64,000 bases of DNA from Chitinophagales bacterium (GTDB lineage: Bacteria > Bacteroidota > Bacteroidia > Chitinophagales > Chitinophagaceae), in contig JANXQO010000062.1 in NCBI GenBank assembly GCA_025353485.1, positions 39,299-103,298 of the forward strand. The letters run 5' to 3'. The position numbers were made by a program, and so were the translations under genes. Below are positions 1 through 9,895 of this stretch, in pieces. Each line of letters opens with the position of its first letter. Positions within the stretch are counted from its first letter, which is position 1. Below the pieces are notes generated by a model. That model saw nothing but the letters and a program-made list of their open reading frames with translations. It did no database searches and was not told the origin of the DNA.

Positions 1-929
1 TTGCTAAACAAATCAGTTTGCACAACAGTACCTTCACCAACTGCATACGCAGAATATTCTTCTCCTAAAATTCTTCTGCCAAGGGTTTTAAATTCAAGAT
101 CATTAAAAATATCTTTAAGCGCATCGTTATCGTATGCTTTAATTCTAAAATCTTCTTCATGAAATTCGCATGGAGCATTGGTAACAATAGTTGCCAGTTT
201 TTTACTCATTATTGCAAGATCTTTTCCTGCTCTTATCTTTTCTCCCAAAGCGCCCTTTATATTTTCTGCGTTGGCTAAGATATTTTCAAGTGTTCCAAAT
301 TCACCTAAAAGTTTTGATGCGGTTTTTTCTCCCACACCGGGAATACCGGGAATGTTATCCACTGCATCTCCCATCAATCCTAAAATATCAATTACCTGCG
401 ATACATCTTTTATATTCCATTTTGCACAAACTTCTTTTGCCCCCATTATTTCTACTTTACCACCCTGGTAGCCGGGTTTATAAATTTTTATTTTATCAGT
501 AACTAATTGGCCAAAATCTTTATCCGGTGTAACCATGTAAACTTCGTAACCTTGTTTTTCTGCCTGCTGTGCAAGGCCGCCAATAACATCATCTGCCTCA
601 AAGCCATCACATTCAATTACCGGTAAATTAAATCCTTTTATTATTCTTTTGATGTCATCCAAGGCCAGGATAATATCTTCCGGCGCAGCAAGCCGGTTAG
701 CTTTATAATCTACAAAATCTGTATGTCGTTCTGTTGGTGCAGCCGTATCAAATGCAACTGCAAGATGGGTAGGTTTTTCCTTGGTAATAAGTTCAAACAA
801 TGTATTTGTAAAACCAAATTGGGCGTTGGTGTTTTTTCCTTTTGATGTGATAATAGGATTTCGTATCAGTGCATAATAAGCACGATAAATAAGCGCCATT
901 GCATCCAGCAAAAACAATTTCTTTTCCAT
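1..929 (-). CDS. polA: DNA polymerase I, N-terminal 5'-3' exonuclease region (partial, runs off the left edge)
   Basis: Minus-strand reading starts MEKKLFLLDAMALIYRAYYALIRNPIITSKG and continues ...DGFEADDVIGGLA...GVGEKTASKLLGEFG, typical of the PolA 5' nuclease; absent from the ORF track because truncated. Confidence 0.93.
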   Translation of the reverse strand, partial: MEKKLFLLDAMALIYRAYYALIRNPIITSKGKNTNAQFGFTNTLFELITKEKPTHLAVAFDTAAPTERHTDFVDYKANRLAAPEDIILALDDIKRIIKGFNLPVIECDGFEADDVIGGLAQQAEKQGYEVYMVTPDKDFGQLVTDKIKIYKPGYQGGKVEIMGAKEVCAKWNIKDVSQVIDILGLMGDAVDNIPGIPGVGEKTASKLLGEFGTLENILANAENIKGALGEKIRAGKDLAIMSKKLATIVTNAPCEFHEEDFRIKAYDNDALKDIFNDLEFKTLGRRILGEEYSAYAVGEGTVVQTDLFS

Positions 930-1050
930 CCTGTAAAAATAAGTGATATAAATTATGCGGATTCTGCTGCCCCGAAGGCACAAAGACAAAAAGATTCACT
1001 AAGAAAAACTTTGTGTTACTTAGCGCCTTTAAGTCTTTGCGGCTAAGTCT

Positions 1051-1782
1051 TTAAAATCTTGTACCTAAATAGTGCGGAAGCATTGCCAGCCAGGTAGGCC
1101 AATCGTGTTTCATATCTTCTCCCCAAATATCTAATTCATAATTTATTCCTTTGCTATCCAACACACCTGCAAATTTTCGGGATGCATCAGGGTCTTCGTA
1201 AGAGCCACTGCCACTAAGGATATGAATATGATTGCTTTTGCGGATAGTGTTTAAAATATTTTCATCTGTAAGATTAGGAACATAATGCTGGGGTGAATTA
1301 AAATACACCTGGTCATCCCAAAAACCTTTGGTGTATTCTGAAAGATCATACACGCCGCTCATGGCTATAGTTCCATTGATAAGGTCAGGGCGTTTTAAAA
1401 ACAAATTCATACTGTGCAATGCACCAAAGCTGGCACCGGAAATTATTATATCCGTTTCATTTGATGTATTCGCTTTAATAAAAGGGATCACTTCATCAAA
1501 TACATAATTATTAAATTGATTGTGGCGGATGCCTTTATGCTCCGGTACCATTTCATTATTTAGCCAGCTTTCATTATTAATGCTGTTGATGGAAAAAACT
1601 TTTACTTTTCCTCCGTTAATAAAATCCTTTAACGAATCAATTAATTGAAAGCGCTCATACTCCAAATAATCTGCTGCAGCGGTGGGCACTAATAATAATG
1701 CAAATCCATAATCCCCATACACGACAACGGGCATATCCTGCGCCAGTGAAGGGCTGTACCAGGAGGTAAGTTCTCTTTTCAT
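1051..1782 (-). CDS. esterase family protein (alpha/beta hydrolase)
   Basis: GASFGALHSMNLFLKRPDL nucleophile elbow and WGEDMKHDWPTW C-terminal His region. Confidence 0.75.
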   Translation of the reverse strand: MKRELTSWYSPSLAQDMPVVVYGDYGFALLLVPTAAADYLEYERFQLIDSLKDFINGGKVKVFSINSINNESWLNNEMVPEHKGIRHNQFNNYVFDEVIPFIKANTSNETDIIISGASFGALHSMNLFLKRPDLINGTIAMSGVYDLSEYTKGFWDDQVYFNSPQHYVPNLTDENILNTIRKSNHIHILSGSGSYEDPDASRKFAGVLDSKGINYELDIWGEDMKHDWPTWLAMLPHYLGTRF

Positions 1783-1839
1783 ACAACATTTATTGTCTAC
1801 ACAAATTATAGAATAAACTTTTAAATGGTTAAGTGTCTA

Positions 1840-2679
1840 TTATTTTGTAAATATTTTGTTGAAGAAATCCTTCATATCATTCCACGAAGCTTTGTCCGCT
1901 GCTGCATTATATTCAATAGGCATATTGAACTTTTTACCATTTTCTGTGGCGTTTGGATTTGTAAAGGCGTGTGTGGCGTTGGGATAACTTTTAAAGGTAT
2001 ACGCCACTCCGGCAGAATCCATTGATTTTTTAAAAGGCGCTACTTCTTTATTTACAAATTCATCTGCTTCACCATGGCACACAAGTATCTGTGATTTTAT
2101 CAATTCTTTTTTTACCGGTGCACCACCAAGCCCGCCATGAAAACTAACAATACCTTTAAGATCAGCACCAAGCTTAACAGCATTTAATACAATATAGCCG
2201 CCGAAACAATAACCTATAGCTGCAATATTTGCAGCATCCACCTGCGGATATTCCTTCAATTTATTTAAAGCTGCATCCAGCCTGGTTTTTGATAATGAAG
2301 GATCGTTATAAAAGGGTGTGGCAAGATCCTGTGCAGCCTTAGGGTCCGGGCCTGTTTTACCCTCCCCAAACATATCTGTAGCCATTGCGATATACCCCAG
2401 CTCAGCTAATTGCCTTGCCCTTCCCCGTGAATAATCATTCAGGCCCCACCATTCGTGAACAACAAGCACTCCAGGCCTTTTATTTTTATTCGAAGAATCG
2501 TAAACCACATACCCTTTATAGGTCTTGCCGTCTAAAGTATAGCTTACAGCCTCTTCTTTTATTGCTGCAACAGAAGAATCTTTTTGCATTTTTGTTTCTG
2601 TATTATTGCTTTGATTATTACATGACATAGCAGCTACAGAGCTTGTAAGTATGCTCATAAGTATTAATTTAAAATTCAT
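1840..2679 (-). CDS. dienelactone hydrolase family lipoprotein
   Basis: Lipoprotein-like signal (AAMSCNN); VVHEWWGLNDYSR, IGYCFGGY and HAFTNP motifs. Confidence 0.85.
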   Translation of the reverse strand: MNFKLILMSILTSSVAAMSCNNQSNNTETKMQKDSSVAAIKEEAVSYTLDGKTYKGYVVYDSSNKNKRPGVLVVHEWWGLNDYSRGRARQLAELGYIAMATDMFGEGKTGPDPKAAQDLATPFYNDPSLSKTRLDAALNKLKEYPQVDAANIAAIGYCFGGYIVLNAVKLGADLKGIVSFHGGLGGAPVKKELIKSQILVCHGEADEFVNKEVAPFKKSMDSAGVAYTFKSYPNATHAFTNPNATENGKKFNMPIEYNAAADKASWNDMKDFFNKIFTK

Positions 2680-2761
2680 TTTAAATATTTAAGGAAGACA
2701 AAAGTACAGGAAAAAGATTTGGACAACTTTACAAAAATGAATAGCTTTTTACCCAACCATT

Positions 2762-3355
2762 TTGCTACTTTCAGCATCAATGGAACAAGAACGCCTGTTA
2801 GTGGAACAAACTGCAATGCTTATTGATGGATGCATTAGAGGGGATAGACAATCCCAGAGCCACCTGTATGCTCTGCTAATGCAAAAAATGTTTGTTGTTT
2901 GCCTGCGCTACTCCAAAAACCGTGAAGAAGCTGAAGAAATATTACAGGAAGGCTTTATAAAGGTTTTTGAATTTATTCATCAATACAAATTTGCAGGCTC
3001 CTTTGAGGGATGGGTGAGAAAGATAATGGTAAACTGTGCCTTGCAGAAATACAGAAGTAAAAAACTGCACGCAGTAGTTGATATTGATATTGCTGCAATT
3101 GAAAATATAGGTAATGAAAATATTATTTCTCAATTAGGTACCAAAGAACTTTTAAAAATGGTACAACTACTTCCTCCTTCTTACCGCATGGTTTTTAACC
3201 TGTACGTTTTTGAAGGAATGAAACACAGGGAAATTGCAGCTCACTTAAAAATTTCAGAAGGCACCTCCAAATCTAATCTTTCAGATGCAAGAGCCATTCT
3301 GCAAAAGGCTGTTCATAACAGTTTACAATCATCTCAAAATATTAAACAATTATGA
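2762..3355 (+). CDS. ECF-type RNA polymerase sigma factor
   Basis: Sigma-70 region 2 (RYSKNREEAEEILQEGFIKVFEFI) and region 4 (LPPSYRMVFNLYVFEGMKHREIAAHLKISEGTSKSNL). Confidence 0.9.
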   Translation: MLLSASMEQERLLVEQTAMLIDGCIRGDRQSQSHLYALLMQKMFVVCLRYSKNREEAEEILQEGFIKVFEFIHQYKFAGSFEGWVRKIMVNCALQKYRSKKLHAVVDIDIAAIENIGNENIISQLGTKELLKMVQLLPPSYRMVFNLYVFEGMKHREIAAHLKISEGTSKSNLSDARAILQKAVHNSLQSSQNIKQL

Positions 3356-4929
3356 GTGAAAATCTACACAATATTGATGATCTGTTTAAAAAGGCAATTG
3401 ATGAGCACGGGGATACGCCTTCTTTAAAGGTGTGGGAAGCCATTGATAAAAATCTTGATAAAAAGAAAGTTGTTTCCATATCTAAAAAATATAATAAACT
3501 AAAATGGGCTGCTGCTGTTCTTTTACTGGCTTCTTTTGGAATGGCAATGTATACATGGCAAACAAGAATGAAAAATAAAGAACTGGTTAAACAAAACAAT
3601 ATTAATAAAGTATCTAAAATTAAAAATAAAACTAAAACTAAAAACAATAATAATAAAAACTTTACCCTCCCTGAAATAATAACTCCGCAAAATGAAAAGA
3701 ACAGCGACACTCAAAATAAAAAACAAATAAATTCACCACTAACTCAAACGGTTACCAACACGGATAAGCAAAAAAATCAGCAGGAAAATTTTGTACAACA
3801 AAATATTACTACAGCGCAAAAAGAAAAAAATCTGCTGCCAACTTCTTCTCAACATAATAATACTGCAAAGGATAAAGAAAAAGTTGAGCAGACGTTAGCT
3901 GCAAATCAGGATGAAAAAAAATCTGAACAATTTGATAAAAACAACAAACAGCAAAAAAATAAAAGAGTAATTATCCGGGATAACATTAAAACAAAAGTGC
4001 CTGAGAATACTATTACAACTCCCGAAAAATATATTGTTGACGCACCAATAATATTTATCAATGTGCCAAAGCCCTATGGCATTTTAGAAATACAATCAGT
4101 AAATCCTTTTTCAAATTCTCTTCCTTTTTTATCTGCTTCTGCAGAAAATATTACAGAAAAAAATAAAAACGCTTCTTCAAAAAAGAGTACTGCAAAATCA
4201 ACAAAAAGCTCTTTATTCTCAGCAACCATTTTCTTTTCACCTGAGTTTGTTTTTTCTAATGTAAAAGATGACCATCCACGTTTTAGAGAAGATAACAGGA
4301 ATGAAATTAAAAATAATGAGAAGATAATATCTTCATCAAGCTATGGCCTTTTACTGGAATATAGTGTCGGCAGTAACTGGAAACTACAATCAGGAGTAGC
4401 TGTGTTCACAAGGGTTACAGGCATTAACACCAAAATTATTTATGCCCGCCCGGATAATAACGGCAATGTAAATTACAGGCTTAGCTGCTCTGCAGGCTCT
4501 GTGTATGTTCCTCTTAAATCAGGTGCTAATCCTTCGCAGGGAGACAGCACTAAAATATTGTCAGCTAAAAACACCCTTCAGTATATAAGTATTCCGCTGG
4601 CAGTAAAATATGTTATCGGTAAGGGCAAACTAAATTTAGTTCCCGGTGTTGGTATCTCCGCAAATATTTTATCAAAGGGTAAAACTGAAACAGTGATTGC
4701 AACAACAGGTGGTAGTGAAAGCTCCGGCAGTAATAATATAGAGGGATTAAAATCCAATTACTTTAATAGCCAAATTAGTTTAGGAGCTCAATACCATTTA
4801 AGCAAAAAAATTGCATTGAATTTTACACCCACAGCAAGACTTGCTTTATCATCTATTAATAAAAATGCCGCTGTAAAAACAAAACTTAATTCTTTTGGTT
4901 TGTCTGCAGGCATTACCATCAAACTTTAA
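3352..4929 (+). CDS. putative dual-membrane anti-sigma/outer-membrane beta-barrel protein
   Basis: ATGA overlap with the ECF sigma gene; short charged N-terminus, one TM (WAAAVLLLASFGMAMYTW), long K/N/Q-rich linker, C-terminal barrel-like strands ending SFGLSAGITIKL. Confidence 0.65.
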   Translation: MSENLHNIDDLFKKAIDEHGDTPSLKVWEAIDKNLDKKKVVSISKKYNKLKWAAAVLLLASFGMAMYTWQTRMKNKELVKQNNINKVSKIKNKTKTKNNNNKNFTLPEIITPQNEKNSDTQNKKQINSPLTQTVTNTDKQKNQQENFVQQNITTAQKEKNLLPTSSQHNNTAKDKEKVEQTLAANQDEKKSEQFDKNNKQQKNKRVIIRDNIKTKVPENTITTPEKYIVDAPIIFINVPKPYGILEIQSVNPFSNSLPFLSASAENITEKNKNASSKKSTAKSTKSSLFSATIFFSPEFVFSNVKDDHPRFREDNRNEIKNNEKIISSSSYGLLLEYSVGSNWKLQSGVAVFTRVTGINTKIIYARPDNNGNVNYRLSCSAGSVYVPLKSGANPSQGDSTKILSAKNTLQYISIPLAVKYVIGKGKLNLVPGVGISANILSKGKTETVIATTGGSESSGSNNIEGLKSNYFNSQISLGAQYHLSKKIALNFTPTARLALSSINKNAAVKTKLNSFGLSAGITIKL

Positions 4930-5149
4930 TTTTAAAAGGTTCTCTTCGTTAATGTCAAATGTAAAACGTGAAAAAGATTTTTCATTTCACATTTCGCTTC
5001 TTACATTTCATTAGTTAAGATTTTCTTAAAGGAAACTTTTTGTAAAATCTTACCCAACTCTTTCAAAAGAATCAGACATCTACCTCCATGAAGTGCTTCT
5101 CAAAGCATTTAATCATCCTGAAAATTTATAACTATTAAATCTTAAAAAA

Positions 5150-6058
5150 ATGAAGTACCGCTTTAAACCACTAATTATTAATGTTGCTGTAGCCGCAGTA
5201 ATGGGCATGGCATCCTGTCAAAAAGAAGTAACAGTAAGTGCAACAGATACTGCAGCAATCCAGACTGCTGTAGCACAAACACAAGCAATCGCAGTTTCAA
5301 TAAGCGCAACAACTGCCGGCGATTCTGTGTATGTTATTAATACATGCTCTGCGCATTCCAGAAGAGATTCAGTTGCATTCGGCAGTTTGCCTTCTTCAAT
5401 AACTGATTATTTAAACACAAATTATTCCGGCTACACTTTTCAAAAAGCATTTACAATAAAAGATGCATCATCAACATTACAGGGGTATGTTGTTATAATA
5501 CAATTTAATGGTAACCCTGTAGGGTTAAAATTTGACACAGGCGGAAAGTTTGTTCAAGTGCTTGAACAACGGGAAGGCCGCGACCTTTTAGGCAGTGGCC
5601 ATCACGAAGGCGGATGCTTTCAAAACCGTGACGGAAAGCAAAGAGATACTGTGGCATTAAGTTCTTTGCCTTCTTTTATCACGACATACTTCGCTTCCAA
5701 TTATCCGCAGGATACTTTAGTTCGTGCTGCTAAAACAAGAGACAGCGGCTATATTTTGTTAAGTAAAAATAATGGATTGTTTGCAACCATTTTTAATGCT
5801 TCAGGGAGTTTTGTAAGCCGTATTGAATTGCCTGCACAAAAGGGTAAAGCAAATTCAATTGATCAAAGTGCACTGCCTGCCAACGCCCTTTCATATTTAT
5901 CAGCAACTTATCCCAACTATGTTTTTAATAAAGCATTTTCAATTACAGAGAATGGCGTAGTGCAGGGATACTGTGTGATTATTGAAGCCAACAATACAAA
6001 ATATGGGGTGCAGTTTGATGCCGCAGGAAATTTTGTAAAAGTAAAAACGATAAGATAG
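5150..6058 (+). CDS. PepSY-like repeat lipoprotein
   Basis: Lipoprotein signal (GMASCQKE); three internal repeats of the LPxxIxxYLxxxYPxxxFxKAxxI...Y.V.I...G..F type. Confidence 0.65.
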   Translation: MKYRFKPLIINVAVAAVMGMASCQKEVTVSATDTAAIQTAVAQTQAIAVSISATTAGDSVYVINTCSAHSRRDSVAFGSLPSSITDYLNTNYSGYTFQKAFTIKDASSTLQGYVVIIQFNGNPVGLKFDTGGKFVQVLEQREGRDLLGSGHHEGGCFQNRDGKQRDTVALSSLPSFITTYFASNYPQDTLVRAAKTRDSGYILLSKNNGLFATIFNASGSFVSRIELPAQKGKANSIDQSALPANALSYLSATYPNYVFNKAFSITENGVVQGYCVIIEANNTKYGVQFDAAGNFVKVKTIR

Positions 6059-6092
6059 TAGAGTTAATAAGCAATAAGGCTGTTTTTGGTAA

Positions 6093-6116
6093 GCCTCTGT
6101 GTTTCCACACGGAGGC
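6093..6116 (+). terminator. hairpin downstream of the PepSY-like gene
   Basis: GCCTC-TGTGTTTCCACACG-GAGGC stem-loop; no strong U-tract. Confidence 0.3.
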
Positions 6117-6143
6117 AATTTTAAACTTCTAAAAAATAATAAA

Positions 6144-6413
6144 ATGAAATTATTTCACATTTATAGCGAAGACTCGATTAGATCATTTTTAAAAGAGATC
6201 TATAATACTTACCAACACCCCTTTGACCCTGCAGATGACATACAAATTTTACCCGGAGAAAGTGGTTTGCCATTTTTTAAAAATCAGGAAGGAGAATACC
6301 TGGACAGTATCATGACACAATGTTTTATTTACGGGATACTTAATGATCTTAATATTTACAGGATAGCAAACGAAGTGCAGTCGGAGATATTTAAAAATAA
6401 AGCAGTTGCATAA
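6144..6413 (+). CDS. hypothetical protein
   Basis: ORF from internal ATG (MKLFHIYSEDSIRSF); no family recognised. Confidence 0.5.
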   Translation: MKLFHIYSEDSIRSFLKEIYNTYQHPFDPADDIQILPGESGLPFFKNQEGEYLDSIMTQCFIYGILNDLNIYRIANEVQSEIFKNKAVA

Positions 6414-6632
6414 AATAAAAAACTTACAGGCAGCGAAATCATTGAAGACACCTTCTTATTAAAACTGAATGATAATTTATCAATAAGCAGTTACTAAGTA
6501 ATAGTACCGTAATTTAAACACTCACCATATAATTGAGGTAAGGTATGAGGAAGATTTACTAATTTCTTTTGACGTTGATTTTTTATAATAAAGCAACCGT
6601 CATGAAATTATTCCTCATTAAATCTTAGTTCA

Positions 6633-7376
6633 ATGAAAACGCTTAAAGCACTTATTACCTCTGTATTTATTATCTCTTTCTCATTTGCTGCAATTGCACA
6701 GTTAAAAAGTTATCCTTATGAAGTCGGTATAAATTTAGGCGCAGAGCTTTATTCCGGGGATCTTACACCAACCTTATTAAGCCCCTATAAATCACCAGGA
6801 TTATTTTTAGGATTTAGCGGAAGTAAAAAACTAACCAATGCTTTTGCAATACAGGCAGGTCTTTCTTTTGGTAAAGTAAGAGCCAATGATGCCAATTATA
6901 AAAATCCCGAATACAGGCAGCAAAGAAATTTTAATTTTAAAACTTCAATAACGGAGCTTACTGCAAGTTTGTTATGGAATCCTTTAGGGACAGAAAGAAT
7001 TCTTTTTCCCTATTTTTTTGCCGGAGCCGGCATAAGCTTTTTAAAAGTGAGAAGAGATTACAGCAATCTTAATGCTGAATATTTCAGTAATGACCCGGCT
7101 ATTACAGATGGATTACCGCAGGATATTGCCCATCGTTTACCCCGTCTTATTCCTGTGTTGCCTGCAGGGGCAGGTATTCGTTATTTTCTCAACAAAAAAA
7201 TTTCTTTAAATCTGCAAACATCTTATCGGCTTATGTCAACTGATTATCTTGACGGTTTTAGTAAAGGAGCCAATCCATCAAAAAAAGATCACTATTATAC
7301 ACATACTATGGGGCTTATTTATTCATTTGGAGAAAGAAATACACTTTCCTGTCCTAAATTATCAGGGAAAAAATAA
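6633..7376 (+). CDS. DUF6089-like outer-membrane beta-barrel protein
   Basis: Signal peptide, YEVGINLGAELYSGDLTP..., repeated amphipathic strands, C-terminal aromatic strand. Confidence 0.65.
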   Translation: MKTLKALITSVFIISFSFAAIAQLKSYPYEVGINLGAELYSGDLTPTLLSPYKSPGLFLGFSGSKKLTNAFAIQAGLSFGKVRANDANYKNPEYRQQRNFNFKTSITELTASLLWNPLGTERILFPYFFAGAGISFLKVRRDYSNLNAEYFSNDPAITDGLPQDIAHRLPRLIPVLPAGAGIRYFLNKKISLNLQTSYRLMSTDYLDGFSKGANPSKKDHYYTHTMGLIYSFGERNTLSCPKLSGKK

Positions 7377-7526
7377 ACATACGTTAAAAAAACGTCCTCA
7401 AACACATCATTCTGTCAAATTATGGATAATTAACCTCATTACATTATCTTTACCCATAATCAATAGCACAAACAGTATAGAGGTTACCCGAATGCTATCA
7501 CTATATAAAAATTAAAAACAGTAATA

Positions 7527-7739
7527 ATGAGAACAGGTAGACCAAGAGAAAGAGCTATAACATTAATGGATGGCTTTTACATCGAGATTAGTAACAAAGG
7601 CGAAAGCAAAGGTTTAAAAATAAGAAGCGAAACCAGAGCAGCAATGGAACTTTCCGCAAAACAATATCAAAAATACAAGGATGTAAATATTCTTGGAGAA
7701 TATAAAGGGGGCGTTAGAGTTACCGAAAAAGTGGCTTAA
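7527..7739 (+). CDS. small hypothetical protein
   Basis: 70 aa ORF MRTGRPRERAITLMDGFYIEISNKGESKGLKIRSET...; plausible start in otherwise non-coding sequence. Confidence 0.5.
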   Translation: MRTGRPRERAITLMDGFYIEISNKGESKGLKIRSETRAAMELSAKQYQKYKDVNILGEYKGGVRVTEKVA

Positions 7740-8025
7740 TTAATTTATATTTTAATTTAGGTAACTGCGAACTTATAATAATTCTGTTCTGCAAATATTT
7801 TTTTACGCTGAAAGATTGAATTTAAACTTCTTCTGAAATACGCAAATATCCTGCAATTTTAGCCCGTTGCATTCGCTTAAAAATATATCGGTTAAAATAC
7901 CATCCTGTAAGATGGAGGTAATTTCTATGCTATGTGTATAGTTGTTTTAGCAAGAGATTAATAAAATAATCCATTAAACTATACAATATTTTAGTGGTCT
8001 ACAAGTTACTATATCTAAATGCCAT

Positions 8026-8889
8026 ATGCTATTAACCAAAACTACTCTTCTCTCTTTTTTAATTTTATTAATTACTCTTTCATCAAAAGGCCAGAGCGAT
8101 ATCAATAGTGAACAGAAAAAATCATACTTCAAATTTTCCATAAGTTATTTATCCAATGCCGTGTACTATGGCCGTAAAGATTCTTTTACTTTGCCCTATA
8201 TTATCCCTTCACTTTCGTATCATGATAAAAGCGGATTATATCTTGAAGGTTCCTTGTCGTACTTCGCAAGTTCCGGACAGTCGCAGGTAGACGCAGGCTC
8301 TATTACAGCAGGATATGATTTTACCAGCGTTAATGAAAAAATTTCAGGCTCCGTTTATGCATCAAAGTATTTTACCAGCAGCAGTAGTTATTCAGTCCAT
8401 GGAGAAGTAAAAGGAGGCATCGGAAGTTCATTGTATTATAAAGCCGGTCCGGTGTCTATTAATGGCGGAGCAGATGTTTCCTTTTCCACTAAAACTGATA
8501 TAGGATTAAACCTGGGGTTATCTCATGCATTTGAATTTGGGGATGGCAGTTTTGCGATTACGCCTTCTGCCTTAGTAAATACCGGCACTCAAAATTTTTA
8601 CCAAGGATATTTTACCAACAGAAAATATTCGGCTAAAAGAAAGCGAAGACAAACTACTAACCCTAATGCCATTAAAGTAATTATTGTAGAAAAGAATTTT
8701 TCTGTATTGGATTATGAACTCTCACTTCCTGTTAATTATGATAATGCTAAATGGGGGTTATCTTTTATACCAACCTATAGTGTGCCCGTAAACGGATTTA
8801 AATATTCGATAAATAATGGACTAACCTACAGAACAGAGACATTGAGCAATACTTTTTATTTTGAAGTTGGCGGGTATATAAAATTTTAA
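8026..8889 (+). CDS. hypothetical outer-membrane beta-barrel protein (paralogue of 57392..58237)
   Basis: Signal peptide; YGRKDSFTLPYIIPSLSYHDKSGLYLEGSLSY parallels LGRTDSLKSSGLFPVIGLKSKTGFYLNSTFIF in the second copy. Confidence 0.65.
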   Translation: MLLTKTTLLSFLILLITLSSKGQSDINSEQKKSYFKFSISYLSNAVYYGRKDSFTLPYIIPSLSYHDKSGLYLEGSLSYFASSGQSQVDAGSITAGYDFTSVNEKISGSVYASKYFTSSSSYSVHGEVKGGIGSSLYYKAGPVSINGGADVSFSTKTDIGLNLGLSHAFEFGDGSFAITPSALVNTGTQNFYQGYFTNRKYSAKRKRRQTTNPNAIKVIIVEKNFSVLDYELSLPVNYDNAKWGLSFIPTYSVPVNGFKYSINNGLTYRTETLSNTFYFEVGGYIKF

Positions 8890-8959
8890 AATAAAATTTT
8901 TCCCATTAAACTAGTTCACGATATACAGGTCATACAGGTTCACTAATAAAATTTTAATC

Positions 8960-9247
8960 ATGAAAAAACTATTTTTATTGGCCTTTGCAGCCGTTATGTC
9001 AACTGCACTATTTGCGCAAACAACACCCACAAAAAAAGAAGAAAGAAAAGATTTGAAAATGGATGTTAAAGATATTAAGAAGGATCGTCATGATCTAAAA
9101 ACCGATATTAAAAATGGCGATAAGAATGCAGCAAAACTTGAAAGACAGGATATAAGAGGCGATAGAAAAGATATTAGACAGGATGCAAAAGACCTGGGAA
9201 TAAAACATCCCGGAAGGCACCCAATGCATCATCCACGCCATCATTGA
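8960..9247 (+). CDS. secreted small charged low-complexity protein
   Basis: Signal peptide (MKKLFLLAFAAVMSTALFAQ) followed by K/D/R-rich repeats DxKDIKKDRHDLKTDIK and a His-rich tail. Confidence 0.6.
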   Translation: MKKLFLLAFAAVMSTALFAQTTPTKKEERKDLKMDVKDIKKDRHDLKTDIKNGDKNAAKLERQDIRGDRKDIRQDAKDLGIKHPGRHPMHHPRHH

Positions 9248-9266
9248 TTTGTAAAAACACTTAGTT

Positions 9267-9296
9267 AAGCTGCCTTTTATCGGGCAGCTTTTTTTA
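9267..9296 (+). terminator. rho-independent terminator
   Basis: AAGCTGCC-TTTTATCG-GGCAGCTT followed by a T-run. Confidence 0.8.
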
Positions 9297-9791
9297 TTTA
9301 AATAAACCCCATTCATCTTCAAATTCATCCTTCTTAAATGTGGCTACCCATTCACTAAAAAGTTTTTGAAATTCATTCAATGATTCCTCAATTACCTTTT
9401 TGTGTTCTTCATCAGCCATGTCCATCAATACAGCAAAGCCCAGCTGTTCCATCATTTGCCTGCAATTGGTACGGATGATAGCTGCATTTTCCATTTTCAA
9501 AATATACAAATCACAGACTGCGGCTCCCATAATTTTTGGCGCCACTATCATTGCATTTTCATAAATAAAACGACTGATGGTTTGTGCATGAGATTCATGA
9601 CCATCTTCATCCGGCTCATCAGGAAGATTTTCAGCAAAGGCAATAACGAGTCCAAATACTTCCCGCCATTTTAAATACCTTGCTTTTGCTGCTTCTCTTT
9701 GAGGCGCAGTTTTCCACTCCTCACCTTCATCATCAAAATTAAATCTGTCATCTTCCCAGCCGGGAAGGAAATTGAGTTTATCTAAATCCAT
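9294..9791 (-). CDS. hypothetical protein
   Basis: Long ORF with acidic, helical composition; no family recognised. Confidence 0.6.
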   Translation of the reverse strand: MDLDKLNFLPGWEDDRFNFDDEGEEWKTAPQREAAKARYLKWREVFGLVIAFAENLPDEPDEDGHESHAQTISRFIYENAMIVAPKIMGAAVCDLYILKMENAAIIRTNCRQMMEQLGFAVLMDMADEEHKKVIEESLNEFQKLFSEWVATFKKDEFEDEWGLFK

Positions 9792-9895
9792 ATTTTTTAA
9801 AAATTTTACTTATTGTATTCCAAATATAACTTATGGCTCCCGGTATTTTTGAATCCAATTGTATTGCCATATTTTTACGCTGACTATACACCAAC

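Noticed and set aside
178-502. Plus-strand ORFs of 97 and 103 aa
   Set aside because: Antisense to the polA exonuclease coding sequence, which is clearly the real gene.
793-999. 68-aa minus-strand ORF
   Set aside because: Different frame from, and overlapping, the start of polA; no recognisable features.
3342-3726. 122-aa and 67-aa minus-strand ORFs
   Set aside because: Antisense to the K/N-rich part of the anti-sigma/barrel gene; their F/L-rich composition is an antisense artefact.
7249-7515. 88-aa plus-strand ORF
   Set aside because: Begins out of frame within the preceding beta-barrel gene; non-protein-like composition.
8960-9247. Possible CRISPR-like or tandem DNA repeat from the KDIKKD pattern
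   Set aside because: Repetition is at the amino-acid level in a coding gene; DNA units are not regular and there are no spacers.
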